Of a stretch of 64,000 nucleotides of DNA, positions 34,143 through 45,343 are shown one piece after another. Made by a program: the position numbers and the translations under genes. The DNA is from Brachionus manjavacas. Lineage: Eukaryota; Rotifera; Eurotatoria; Ploima; Brachionidae. Numbering within the stretch: position 1 is the stretch's first letter; every line of letters begins with the position of its first letter. The notes under the pieces were generated by a model that was not told the DNA's origin, did no database searches, and saw only the letters and a program-made list of their open reading frames with translations. The stretch spans positions 3,348,001 through 3,412,000 of the forward strand of contig JAHQIY010000009.1 of NCBI GenBank assembly GCA_019054805.1, in the 5' to 3' direction.

Positions 34143-35702
34143 TCAAGAATCTTTAGACTTATTTTTTTTAAATTTGAAGCTTTTTCTATTATTGGGTGCT
34201 AAGTGTGTTTCTACTTGTCCTAAATTTAATTTTTCTAATTCTAAGCAAGCGTCGTGAAACTCATTTATTGTTTTTCTCGTTTTATGGCATAAATCTGTTT
34301 CTTTTACTATTTTTCCCGGGAAGCACAAAATTTTATTGAAAATATAAAGCATAGATCTACTGAAACTATTTTTCCCCAAATTCTTTTTTATTTTCAAAAT
34401 ATCAAGGTAATTAGTGATTGACTGATAAAATTCAATTTCTAATTCAATATCATATTTAGCTAAAACCATGCGGTTTTTATTAAAATATATTAATAATTCA
34501 TGAGCCTGTAAAACTGTCTTAGAGGAGATTATAGTAATTTCAACAACTTTATTTTTCAAAACAGAGTCAGCTTTTTCAATAAATTCGTTTGTTAAATCTC
34601 TTTTGTTACTTTCTAAAATTTGGTTATTTTTTAAAAACATTATTGACTTTTGAAAAACATGTAAAATGCCACACAGTCTTAAAAGATGAGTTGCTGCTTT
34701 ACCAAACATTGCACTATTAAATAATTGATACAATAATTTGCTAAGAAAATTATTAATAAATTTTAAAAATTACCTTAGAAATGAATCAAAATTGTTAGCC
34801 TGAACTACAATTTTTCTAAAGCTATCATAAATTGAATCATAAGACTTAAGATTTTTCATTAAACTTATGTACCATGTACAAAATTGCCGTCATACTTGTT
34901 TCTCTTGGCGGACTTTTTCTGATGCCTTTTAGAGAATTCAAAAGGGGGTTTGGAGCACACATTAAAAATCGCTGAAATAGACCATCGTCAAAATTATCAA
35001 TTTCGTCTTTAATAAGTCTTATAAAAGAACATAGATATCTAAGCATACAAATATTAAGTATAGGATTTTTCAATCGTGTTCTTCTACCTTTTAAGTCTCT
35101 ATTAATTGTGGTTCCATTGAAAATTTGTAATAATATTGAACGATCATAGCTCGTTCCACCATTATTGTAGCGTCCTAAAGCTCCAATAAATGAACTATTC
35201 TCATCATAAAGTGACAAGATTTGTCCAAAATTTTTTAAAAGTTCAATAATTGCTTGAACAGTTGCTCCTAATTTTGAATTATTTAATAAGAACTATAAAA
35301 GAAAATTTATTACTAAGCATGGACTTTGCTTCGTCAATACCAAGTTTGTGTTCTATTTCTTCTGCAGCTTGGGAAAAAATTCTCATAGCAGGACTTTTAC
35401 CAGTTGAAGCATTAACTAAAAGTGCTGTATAAACAATAAAGGATTCTGAATGAGATAATGTCATTCTTATCTTTGATTTCTTCATAAAATGAGAAACTGT
35501 AGATATTAAAGGGGCAACAATAAATTCTAGTGAGACTCCAGATTCAAAACTTTTTTTTAAAAAAATTATAAATAATATAAAAATATTTTTATTTTTACCT
35601 CATATTTGATAATATTTCAGCTAAGGTTTCATCAAAAACACCATGTAATGAAATACTATTTGCAATCTCTGTAATTTCATTCATATCTCCGCAAGAAAGC
35701 AT
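34143..35702 (-). CDS. DUF3987-like P-loop protein, spliced
   Basis: Four exons on the minus strand: 35702-35599, 35549-35314, 35267-34774, 34740-34143, with GT-AG introns of 49, 46 and 33 bp; about 476 residues. The splice joins keep a protein-like reading at each junction, but one apparent frame break within an A-run of exon 3 remains, so it may be a recent pseudogene or a sequencing error. Exon 2 has a degenerate P-loop (LLVNASTGKSPAMRIF, Lys86) followed by AAEEIEHKLGIDEAKSML; exon 3 has SLYDENSSFIGALGRY, then SILLQIFNGTTINRDLKGRR and FDDGLFQRFLMCAPNP; exon 4 has NSAMFGKAATHLLRLCGILH. This order matches the DUF3987 family of presumed ATPase/helicase-like proteins known mostly from bacteria and their mobile DNA. 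No transmembrane segment. Whether the gene is domesticated, transferred or part of an unknown mobile element is open. Confidence 0.55.
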
Positions 35703-35834
35703 ATTGCTAGTATAATAATTTTTTTCGTAAGCTTAATTTTTATTTTGAGCTATAATCAGGAAAGAATTTTATACCTGTTTAAAATTTTTATGAGTGCAGA
35801 TTTTTAATTTATTCTAATTTTAAGGACATGGAAA
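35703..35834. promoter_or_regulatory. Possible bidirectional promoter
   Basis: A 132-bp gap between the start of the minus-strand DUF3987-like gene and a plus-strand 107-codon frame. AT-rich. Inferred from layout only; upstream exons of the gene could also lie here. Confidence 0.25.
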
Positions 35835-36158
35835 ATGAAAATGATAAGTGATTATTTTTTTATTCTATCTGTTAGAGTTGTTTATTTAATAAACCAAATT
35901 AATTTATTTTTTGTTAAGAAAAAAATTACATATTGTAAAGATGAATCCGAAACAATATTTGAAATTTATTTAGCTTTGGACGAAATAATAGAAGATACTT
36001 TAAACAGACTTGGAGATTTAGTTTTCGAAAATTATTTCCATTTTTTCATTAGAGAAGAAGCATTATATTTGACAAAAATTTTCATTAGTCTTGAGAGTAA
36101 AAACGGCAAAAATTCAAACAATGATGATGAATTTGAAAACTTTTTATTTTTTAATTAG
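35835..36158 (+). CDS. Hypothetical 107-residue protein
   Basis: Starts MKMISDYFFILSVRVVYLINQ, a hydrophobic N-terminus that could be a signal anchor, then a mixed, acidic, helix-prone body (KDESETIFEIYLALDEIIEDTLNRL) and an acidic end (NNDDEFENF). It is divergent from the DUF3987-like gene. The amino-acid mix is more protein-like than most chance frames here, but no family is recognised. Confidence 0.35.
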   Translation: MKMISDYFFILSVRVVYLINQINLFFVKKKITYCKDESETIFEIYLALDEIIEDTLNRLGDLVFENYFHFFIREEALYLTKIFISLESKNGKNSNNDDEFENFLFFN

Positions 36159-36450
36159 GAGAAATGTAATTGTTCAAAATTTTAGAATAATTTTTTCAAT
36201 AAAAATATTTTAAATAATTTTTTTTTTTAATTTTGTCAATTTTTAAAATCAAATAATATAAAAATACAATGGATAACCCAATTCTCAACAAACTCAACAA
36301 ACTGAGCATAACTGAACAAACTGAACAAATTGAACAAAATGATTTAAATGATTTAAACAAGATATTTAATTAAATGAAATCATTTAAAAAAAAAGCAAAG
36401 TTCAGTTTGTCGGATTTCATTCAGATCGTCAATACATATTCAGACATAGA
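36159..36450. repeat. AT-rich stretch with AACAAACTG/AACAAATTG tandem units
   Basis: About 36285-36335 holds repeats of a 9-10-base CAACAAACTGA-type unit, decaying to ATGATTTAA units at 36340-36357. No gene. Confidence 0.6.
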
Positions 36451-36740
36451 TTCATTAATCTGGTTTTTCTCAGGTAACAACCCGCTCCCTAATCACTGTT
36501 TCACTACTACCTAACCCATTGCCGCAGTATAGGCATACCTTTCCACCTTCAGAAGTGGCTTGCTGGTCTATCTGGTCAGGCCAGCCAACATGCTTGTGTA
36601 TCTCTTGATAACTTTTTTCCTGGTATTCCAATGAATAACTTTAATCGATTCCACCATGTGCGATTATCTTGCTTCAGTGTAAAAATTGTCGGTTTAAAAG
36701 TCCATTCTTAAGACGGCGTCGATTCCTTCGTTATTATTTT
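36451..36740 (-). other. GC-richer island with a short zinc-knuckle-like frame
   Basis: This 250-base stretch is clearly less AT-rich than its surroundings. On the minus strand (about 36475-36640) an open frame reads SLEYQEKSYQEIHKHVGWPD, then GGKVCLYCGNGLGSSETVI and a stop. The C-L-Y-C pair suggests a zinc-binding end as found in some LINE or DNA-transposon proteins. Not assignable. Confidence 0.3.
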
Positions 36741-36905
36741 GAGTTAAAAAAGTAAAAAATATTTAAAAAATTTGAATTTTACTAACTTTTACTTTAAAAG
36801 CAAAAAATTGCAGAAGAGTTGAAATTATTTTCTCAATATTTGTGGCTCCCTAACTTTGTAAATTTCAACACAAATTATTAAGTCAATCTTGAATACTTGC
36901 AAGTT

Positions 36906-36999
36906 CAAAAACTGCATATTTTTTGATAAAATCAAAATTCGAATCTCGGAAAGACTAATCAACCATTTGAGATATCCGGCTAAATATCCAATTAATTTA
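36906..36999. repeat. Dispersed repeat R2, copy 1
   Basis: About 80 percent identical over 95 bases to 53854-53950. Shared blocks: AAAAACT.CATATTT, TGATAAAATC, CGGAAAGAC.AATC, GATATCCGG.TAAATATCCA. The GATATCCGG core resembles the ends of hAT-like MITEs. No coding. Confidence 0.75.
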
Positions 37000-37350
37000 T
37001 TTATCTATTGAAATTAACCTCCAGTTAAGGAGAAGTAAAATTAGAAAAAAAAAAATAAAATTTATTGTATAAAGAAAAATAGTTAATTAAATAATTATAT
37101 GAAAGTACATAGAAAAATTTGTGAAAAGTACAAAAAGAGAATTAAAAGGTTTTTGAAAAAAGATAGATTGAAAATTTGGACAAATGTGAATGAGTTCATT
37201 TAAAATCAAAAGCTTTTTGTCAGACTGAGTAAAATTTTTTTGTAGTGCATAGATTTAAAATTATCTTAGCAATTTTTGATTGAATCAGATATTCCATCAT
37301 TTGAGTATTGTTGTTGTTTTAACAAGAGTCTAAAATTGGTTTGGTCATTC
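37000..37350. other. AT-rich spacer
   Basis: Nothing recognised. Confidence 0.4.
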
Positions 37351-37542
37351 TTAATTGAGTTTATGTCGGCTTGGAAAGATTGAGTTCAGTCTTTGAAGCG
37401 TGTTTAGGACTCGTGACATGTGACATCTAGAGCTCAGACCTAACATTTGCCTAATGAGGTTGTTTTGACATGTATTTAAGTAATCTTTGGTGTTAAGTTT
37501 TAAGTGGGTAGTTTCAATGAGTAGGTATATTGGGAGAGACAA
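37351..37542 (-). pseudogene. LINE RT C-terminal scrap
   Basis: A 63-residue minus-strand frame with ETTHLKLNTKDYLNTCQNNL and IRQMLGLSSRCHMSRVLNTL, typical of the region after the RT thumb of LINEs. Too short to classify. Confidence 0.5.
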
Positions 37543-37788
37543 TTTTTCAGGAATAGCTAATTCATCGATAAAATATCAATTTCTCTTTTGATAGCTATTC
37601 CAGTAGTGTGATAAATCTATTTACAACAAAGAACGTACGTTTTAAATTCGAAATTTTCGTTTAAAAAATGGATTGTTATTCCGAGAAATGACCTTAGCCG
37701 CCGATCAGTCCAGATATCTGTGTCCAGTGACACAGATCGAATTTTTGATAATATGAACTTCAAATTGTTAGACATTTAAGAAATCGTT

Positions 37789-38308
37789 TTATTTTGTAAA
37801 TTTAATCCTGTTTGTCCTTGATGTCGGCATCCATTTTTTGCATATAAGTGACATGAAATTTCGGAAAGCTTCACATTCCACCAAGCGATAAGGGAGACAA
37901 CATCCAATAACTAAATATTTGAAAATAAAATCGTTAATTATCTCTGCCGTGAAGGTTTTTTGATTATCTTGGTAAAAAATTTCATTTTTCGTCGTCTTTG
38001 TCATTTTAAACCGATCAAAGCATTCTTTGTCGCTCTTTTTCAAATATCGTATAAAGTTCGAATAATTGCACTTTAAATCGGTAATGTAAATTTTACATCG
38101 TTTACATTTTGCCGTTCTTGAAATAACTTTATTAGCAGTACCTGCTTTAAAAATTTTTGTAAAAGTATTTCTTAATGCTTGTTTAAAAATTTACTTTCTT
38201 TGGTAAATTCAATGTATGCAAAGCTAATTATTGCTTGTTCCTTCGAAGATGATTGTTCCTCATAATCAACGGGACTCAAAATTTGAGATTCGGTAGTTAA
38301 ATTACTCA
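37789..38308 (-). pseudogene. hAT transposase N-terminal fragment
   Basis: Starts MSNLTTESQILSPVDYEEQ at 38308; after a frame change a BED-like piece follows (AKCKRCKIYITDLKCNYSNFIRYL), then the frame 37789-38043 with FIFKYLVIGCCLPYRLVECEAF...NFMSLICKKWMPTSRT, the conserved hAT N-terminal core. It stops before the DDE domain. At least two frame breaks. Confidence 0.65.
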
Positions 38309-39380
38309 TTTTATAAATTTTTTTTAATTATTTAATGATGATTTATATATCTAAAATTTTCAAAAATATAAATAATTAAAAATTTAATTAATTCTTAAAT
38401 TTTGAAATTTTAATTATATTAAAGACTCACAAAAGGCAAATTACGGCCTACTATTGGTAATTTTGATGTAAATAAATTATATTATTAATGTTAAAAATTA
38501 AAAATAATTATTTCTTTTAAAAAGTTTATTTTTAAATAAATTTTGAATTTTGTAAACAATTATCTTTTAATTTAAAAAGATATATAATTTCTTCATTAAA
38601 GTAATTAGATAAATAAAGTTTATAGTCAAATAAATTTAATAAAAATATTTTTTAAAAAATATTAATGTTTTTATTTCAACCAAATTAATGTTTAACAAAT
38701 TAAATCAAACATTATCTATGATTAAATGAATCTAAATATAATTTAAAAATTAAGTAAATAAAAATAAATGTAATTTATTTTAAAAGTATATTCTAAAAAG
38801 ATATAATTTCATTTAATAATACAATAAATTATAAATTATCTAAATTAAATTTTAATAATTACAAATTTATTTTAAAAAAAAAGTTGAATAATTTGCTTGC
38901 TCGCTGATTGATTGCTTGATACGATTTAGAATAAATTGTTAGTATAAATGGTATCTTAAAAAATATTGAAAGATGTGATAGCTTTTTGATTGACTATAGA
39001 AAGCGAATAGTTATAGGCCAAAATCTTTTACAGGTTTCGAACTGCGCGTACTAAGTCCGATTCACAAATGTGCAAAGCTTTTTTTTGGTTTAAATTTAAT
39101 TATTATTTCTTAACCAAACTCAAATACTTATAAGAAGAAAAAGAAAAATAATATGGTAAAAAAGAAAAAAAAGAAAATTGATTGCTTGTCTCAAAGTCCA
39201 CTTCATATTCAATTCCCATAAAATCCATTGATCCATTCCATACCGTAAAAAATCCAATTCCATGCCGCGCTCATCACCATGCCATTTCTAATAAACTATT
39301 TACTCTGTTTCATGCTATCCGATACATAGTCTTAATGAAAATGTCTATAGGACGATATAGAAATCTAGTTTAATTAAAAC
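38309..39380. other. AT-rich spacer
   Basis: Nearly pure A/T from 38310 to 38900. At 39031-39065 a GTTCGAAAC box (minus) looks like a tRNA T-arm, without matching arms. No gene. Confidence 0.5.
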
Positions 39381-39800
39381 ATGGCACCCCGCATATTTAA
39401 TATATTAATTAAGAATTCCGTCCAATGGGAAGCCTTTTTAGGCGCAAACGTGTAAAGAACTCTTTTTCCAATCTTTATTATCCAACCATAGTGATTGTAT
39501 CAAAACTATCACTATGATCGACAGAGGTCATCGTCAGCATCATTAGCTATCTGTCTCCATGACAACATAGCCTCGCTGACTCAACTCGTGAGGGTCTAAT
39601 CGGAAAGACCGCTTCAACCGGGGCGAGTGGTATCCAAACCAACCTCTGTTAAGATTGAAAAAAGCAGTAAAGACTGGTAGCCATTAGAAAAATGGCGTTT
39701 TTATGATGACCAGTTAGATATGAGCAAGAACTGGGTAACTAAGACGTTACCCGACCCTTACTTTAGTGTCGCCTACAGATTGAGTAGGAGATAAAGACTT
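39381..39800. other. GC-richer non-coding island
   Basis: About 400 bases near 40 percent G+C with no long frame on either strand. It includes small inverted words (GGTAACTAAGACGTTACC at 39735-39752; CCATAGTGATTG and CTATCACTATG near 39485-39512) and a direct repeat AGTAGGAGATAAAGA (39783 and 39828). It could be a SINE, an RNA gene or the end of a non-autonomous element; not recognised. Confidence 0.4.
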
Positions 39801-40058
39801 CCAATTTTACTTGAAAATTAGCTTTTTAAGTAGGAGATAAAGATTTTTAATTGAAATTTTTCATTAATTATCAATTTGAAAATATTGACCTATCCAAAAT
39901 TAAATTTAAACAGTTACTTGTTCATTTTATTTTTCAATTTTGCTGAATCATTTTTAAAATTTAAATTATGTCTAAATTATGTTTTGACTTTAATCCTTTA
40001 GCTATTAAATTAATAATTTAAATTTGATAATTATACAAGTGTTGAATTTAAGATGTAA

Positions 40059-40127
40059 TAGCCCAATGGTTAACGTGATGTTAATAATATCCAAAGGAAG
40101 AGGGTTCGATCCCCTTTGGTTCGGAAA
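40059..40127 (+). repeat. tRNA-like segment with pol III A and B boxes (SINE head or tRNA relic)
   Basis: TAGCCCAATGG (40059-40069) fits the A-box pattern TRGYNNANNNG and GGTTCGATCCC (40103-40113) fits the B-box, at normal tRNA spacing. The T-arm stem GAGGG/CCCTT closes. The acceptor stem does not pair, and an alternative CCAAAGG/CCTTTGG hairpin surrounds the T arm. So it is not a working tRNA but may be a tRNA-derived SINE head or pseudogene. Confidence 0.5.
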
Positions 40128-40295
40128 AAATTCAAAAAATTTAAATTTTTTATCTTGCAATAATTAGAATTAATAATAAACTGAAGTTTAATTCTTTAAA
40201 TTTCGCGCCTTTTAATATTTTCTCAAAAAAAAGGAAAATATAAGTTTAGTAAAAGCAATTCAGTTATAAAAAGCAATTCAGTTAAAGCAGTTATA
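40128..40295. other. AT-rich body after the tRNA-like head
   Basis: Contains a short tandem AAAAGCAATTCAGTTA unit (two copies, 40251-40285). No gene. Confidence 0.4.
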
Positions 40296-40610
40296 ATTGT
40301 TGGCCGTTGGGGGTTTTTGGGCCATTAGTAATTGTTTATTTTATATTAATAAAGAAAATTATAAAAAGTAAAGTAGTAGTAGTTTTAATAGTAATGTAGT
40401 AGTAGTAGTAATAAATTAGTAATAGTATAAATAATAAAGTAGGAGTAGTAGTAGTAATATTTTTGTTGGTAGTTGTTGAACGTTAGTTATTGTTTATTTA
40501 ATTTTAATAAAAAAAAGTATAAAACGTAAACTAGTAATAAAATTAATGTAGTGGTTGTTAACCTTTGGGAGTTTTTGGCCTTTGGTAATTGTTTATTTTT
40601 ATTTAAATTA
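40296..40610 (+). repeat. Three degenerate ~110-bp tandem units with GTA microsatellite
   Basis: The word TTGTTGGCCGTTGGGGGTTT is followed by a TAGTAATTGTTTATTT word; the pair recurs as GTTGTTGAACGTTAGTTATTG (40474) and GTTGTTAACCTTTGGGAGTTT (40554). Between units lie AGTAGTAGTAGT runs (40377-40460). The units could be the reversed 3' ends of the LINEs that close in TACTACTAC. Confidence 0.6.
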
Positions 40611-41029
40611 AAATACTTTTAAATCAATTAATATTTAATTTTTTTTTTATAATCTTATTTTTATTTTTTTCAGCTTAGCAGTCCAAAATATTGACTGCCA
40701 AGCTTAAAGACCGCCTTTCTAAAGGTTGGCCGGTTTTTTTGTCGCCAGATTAATTTAGACTGTTTATTTTATTGTTAAAAATCGTCCGTGAAATGGACCG
40801 GTTTGTTTTGACCGTATCCAACACTAGCAAAAACTGGCGTATGAAATGGAACAAAAGTTGGCCTGAAGCAATTCGACCACAAAAAATGGTAAAAACACAT
40901 TGAACCAGTCCAGGTCATAGATTGTGTCCAGTTAAAGACATAGCAGCACGGTAAAGCTAAAATGAGCACAAATGCAAAAAAATCTCAAATTCAGTCTTGA
41001 CGAACCACCAACAAAGACTTTTTAATTTA
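40611..41029. other. Mixed spacer
   Basis: A less AT-rich stretch at 40676-40960 contains related words (GTGAAATGGACCGG and GTATGAAATGGAAC) but no convincing gene. Confidence 0.4.
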
Positions 41030-41079
41030 AAAAAAAAAGTCCTGACTTGGACTTTTTTAAAGACTTTTAAACAACTCTG
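41030..41079. repeat. Solo end of the 14.1-kb MITE family
   Basis: AAAAAAGTCCTGACTTGG...AGACTTTTAAACAACTCTG matches the right end of the MITE at 14089-14520. No left end nearby. Confidence 0.65.
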
Positions 41080-41782
41080 GCCAGTCCTATCGATTGTCTT
41101 CTCTAGGCCTTTTAGTTTAGCCCTCTTAGTCGAAGACATGGAAATGGCTGGTAAAATAACTTACAAAATAATCGACTAGTTGTCCGATTTGACCTGAATC
41201 TTTCTTCACAATTTATCCCTATATATCAAGTAAATAAATTAATTAAAAATTTTTAAAAATTTTATTAATTTAATTTTTTATCAAAGAGCCTTTTTAGTTC
41301 AGTAGAAGCTAAGCATTTTCTTGTCAAAAGTTCACTTAATCCAAAAAATTCTTTGCTGACTTTATATTACAATTTGTTCATGTTTTTCTATAAACTTGAC
41401 GATTAAATCGAATATTTCAATTTTTATAAAGATTTTCCATCAAATTTTTCTTTGTTGGTTCTTCAGCACAATGAAAAAAAGGAATTAAATTTTTTTTTTT
41501 TAAATTTTAAATTTTATTTAAACTTTAAGAAATTAACTTTTTGAATCTTTATTGGATTATTCTAAATCCGATGCCAAAAACTCAGAACAAAAAATGTGAA
41601 ATAGTGCTGGACAGACAAAAGCCGCTTTTCTATTATGAATGAGTTTGAGCTCAACTATCTGCTTCAACAATGGAAAGAGTGGAAAGCAAATCTTCAGTCT
41701 TTTAATCTTAAAATCGAATTTCAACTTAGTAATGAATTGATAAAAAAGCAAATACTCAACTTCTCAACTGAGCCACATCCAA
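41080..41782. other. AT-rich spacer before the hAT copy
   Basis: May hold the 5' end of the hAT transposon that follows; no TIR recognised. Confidence 0.4.
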
Positions 41783-43437
41783 ATGAATTTATCAAATAAG
41801 CGTAAAAGCTATTCAAATTCTTCTATCATTTGGGAGTATTGCTACAAGAAACTTATAAATGGAAAGGAAAATTTGCAATATCCACACTGCTGTTCATTTT
41901 ATCTATGGCTTGGTTCAACATCAAATATTAAGAATCACCTTAAAAATAATCATAATCTAGGTGAAGACTCGATTTCTGAAGAAAATAAAGAAGAAGATCC
42001 TGAAAACGAAGCTGAACCGAATTCCAAAAAAATGAAGTGTAAAACAAATACAGACAATAAGCTTTTAAAATTTGTATTAAGTGCAAGCCTTCCTTTTCGT
42101 ATAGTTGAAAATAGAGAGTTTATTGATTTTATCAATGAGTTGGATAATAAATACTCAATTCTGAAACGAAAAAATTTATCCGGCAAATCTTAAATGAGGA
42201 ATTCAATTGAACAGTAATCAAGATTAAATCTTGTTTGGCAAAAGCTTCATCTATTTCAATAACATTAGATCGTTGGACTTCAATCCAGAACTATCCTTAT
42301 ATGGGGGTTACTTGTCATTGTTTAAATGAAAAAATGACTTTATCATTATATACGCTTGCTGTTAGGCATCTTCCAGGAACTCATTCAAGCGAAGCCATTA
42401 GAGAAAATCATATTATAGTTTTAAACGAATATAATATATTTGATAAAATAGTAGGAATTGAAAGTGACAACTGTTCAAACATGATCAATTTATCTTCACT
42501 TCTTAATTCGGATGTACATCCAGAACCAAGAACATCACAGATGACAGATGCGAAAAAAAGTTAACCAATTTAGCTTTTGTGCACAAGTTTTGAATTTGAT
42601 ACTACTGAGAATGTCAAAATATTCAAACGAGAAAGTAAAAGTTTTTTTTTTTTATTATTTAATTTTGGATATTTATTATTTTTCTGATGTTTAAGCCGAA
42701 TGTATGCAAAATTATGCAAGTCTCATTGAAAAATGTAGAAAAATAGTCAGTGTTTTTCATCAATCAACTTAGTTATGTGAATACCTGTCAGGAGCTAAGA
42801 TATTACTTAATATTGAGCAGCATAAATTCATACAAGATGTTAAAATAAGATGGAACTCAACTTATATGATGATTGAACGCTAATAAGAGCAATTAGATGC
42901 AATTACTCAACCTGAAATTCGTCGTAAATATGAAGATTTGTCAATCAGTGAATTTGATAATGACAACAATATGGAAATTATCGAGGTAAATTTTAATAAA
43001 GATATAAATAATAGCAAAACAGCTGGGAGACTAAATATAATCGATGACCTTATATATTTCTTCATAATTCGGAAATATATAAGGTAAAATATATATAAAA
43101 GGTATTTAAATTTCTCTCAGAGAAATTTAAAATATAATTCAGAGTCTTCCAAAAATATAGAACCATTAATTTTTGGAATATGAACCAAGAAACCTATCCA
43201 ATTCTTTTTAACGTTATTAATTCGATTTTCTGCATTCCAGATAGTTCAGTCCCCTCCGAACAACTTTTTTCTGCCACAGGCTATACAGTCTGGGAAGGAA
43301 GAAAAAAATTAAATCCATTAAAAATTCACAAAATGATGGTAGTTTCTGAAAATTTGTTGATAATTAATGTAGAAATTTTTTTAAAATATTTTAAATTGCT
43401 TCAAAATTTTAATTTTTATAATTTTAATCTTGTTTAA
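41783..43437 (+). mobile_element. Decayed hAT transposon (BED finger, DDE region, dimerisation domain)
   Basis: The N-terminal frame 41783-42193 has a BED zinc finger (IIWEYCYKK, CCSFYLW, NIKNHLKNNH), an acidic linker, then KFVLSASLPFRIVENREF. The frame 42235-42564 holds ASSISITLDRWTS and MGVTCHCLN, the hAT catalytic start, plus GIESDNCSNM. The end 43180-43437 holds the hATC dimerisation domain (PDSSVPSEQLFSATGYTVW). Stops and frame changes separate these parts (stop at 42191-42193, another near 42562), and the middle is eroded. Ends were not found. Different subgroup from the copy at 20.1-20.9 kb. Confidence 0.85.
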
Positions 43438-45343
43438 GGTTATATTACGAATAAAAATTTTTTTTAAAATAAATCGTTAATTTGCAATTTTTGCTTTAAT
43501 TTTGAAATTTTAAATTAATTAAAAATTTTTATTTATTAAAAAAAAACAATTATTGCTAATTCTTAATTTTTCATTACGAGATATTTTTGAAACTTTACAA
43601 AACTTTGTAAAAAAAAAATCAATCGATTTAATAATCGACTAATCGGAATTTTTACTTTTTACAAAAATTTACGGTAATTTTACGTTAATTCAGGTACAAT
43701 CCGGTAATTTTCCTTTTTTCCACTTTGGTTGTTTTACGTAATTTATTCAAAATTACGGAAAAATAGAAAATCATCGCAGGCTGTAGCGAAAAAAAATTTA
43801 AAAGACCTACCCATAATAGTAACAAAGACTAAAGCTTGTAACGTAGGAAAAAAATATTTTTTTGGTTTTGATTAACAATATTGAAGATTTTTTTCTTTTT
43901 CTGTGGCAATTTGTTGTAAATACAAATTATAATATCAGGTACCGATAGAACTTGTTTTACAATTGATGCTTGTAATGTGTGTATATGATGTTTGTTCATC
44001 AGATCGTAAATCTTTTTTGTTTATTTATAAGCATTTTGACGTTTTGGCATTGCTTTACGTTACGCGGTTTGAGATCTGGTGGTACTGATTTATTAACTTT
44101 TCTAGGTTTATTTTGTTTTAAAGTTATGTTAGTCGATATAAAGAACGTCTTATCTTACTATTCCCATGAACATTTTTTGAAGCACCCAAATCGTCACCGG
44201 TGTAATCTTCAAGTCCTGGAACAAAAGATTTTTTTTTTCAATCGAACTTTGAGATGCTTGATTCTTGTTCTTAGTGTGACACTCAATCATCGTTATGCAA
44301 ATTTTCTGATTTTAAATCGTAAATAAAGTAAATTTCACCTAACTTTGAATTGGAAATATGCTTGGTCGGATAGAAATCTTTTCCCAAAAGCAAGTGTTTG
44401 TAAATTAAAATTACTAACAGTTTGTGCACGGCACTAGTCTAGTTGATTTGGTAAATTTTCCTACATTTACATTTGTTTTGTTCTTATTACATTTTCTGGT
44501 TCTTCTTTCTTTATTTAACCATTTTGGCTCAGGGTGGCCACTTTCTTATTTAGAATAAAATTTAATAAACAATAAAAATGCTTCTTTTATTTTATTGGGC
44601 TTAAAAATATTTCTATAAATCATAATATTCTTTCACTGAAAGAGACTTTGGCTAAATTTTGAACACTTTTTCTCAAGTTCATTCATGGAGCAATAAAAAT
44701 AAAAATATAATATATTTAAGTATTTTATTTTTGAAATTTTATTTAAGCTTAACTTCATAAAGTGAATGAAAACAATAGAGAATGGAAATTCTTGAATTGG
44801 TAAGAATTAAATCATGTTTTAAAAATTAAGCTCAAGCAAAGCTTTATTTATTATTCAGTAAATACATTGAAAACTTATAAATAAAATAGTTATAAAATAT
44901 GTCTTTTCCGTTTCTATTCGGTATTTTAGCAATTTATTTTTAGTAATTAAAAATTATTCCGTTCCGTTCTTTAGGTACAACTTAAAAAGTGGTCAAACGT
45001 TTTGAAAGTTTGGTCTCGGAAGTTTGAGGAGGTCATGTAAAAGTTAAGTTTAGTAAGTATATGAATAACTTTTCGAGTACATTTTAAATAAAGATGAACA
45101 GAATAGCTAAATTTCAGTTTTTTGAATAGCTTCATCTTTTATCATTATCTGTTTGATTTGTTATTTTTTAATTAAAATTTACACATGCGTAAATATTTTT
45201 TAGGTAAGATTTAAAAAATTTTATCTTCACGTAAGTTAGTTTATAAGTTTAAAGCCACATAGGCAAAAAAAAAAAAAATGCTAAAACAAAAGTCTAAAAA
45301 AAAGAAATATTTACTAATAGATAATAAAATTCGAGTCAAAATT
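43438..45343. other. AT-rich stretch
   Basis: ACGGTAATTTTACG-type words repeat near 43670-43765. A 115-codon plus frame at 43979-44326 is not convincing. No gene accepted. Confidence 0.5.

Noticed and set aside
36285-36360. CRISPR-like array
   Set aside because: Units are 9-10 bases and contiguous without spacers; a simple tandem repeat.
39031-39075. GTTCGAAAC box on the minus strand as part of a tRNA
   Set aside because: No A box in the right order and no acceptor stem.
40059-40127. Functional tRNA gene
   Set aside because: Acceptor stem does not pair; kept only as a tRNA-like repeat.
40775-40969. 64-codon minus-strand frame
   Set aside because: No domain and adjacent to repeats; overlaps a stretch with internal word repeats.
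43979-44326. 115-codon plus-strand frame, hydrophobic start
   Set aside because: Phe/Leu/Cys-rich chance composition, no domain, no flanking signals.
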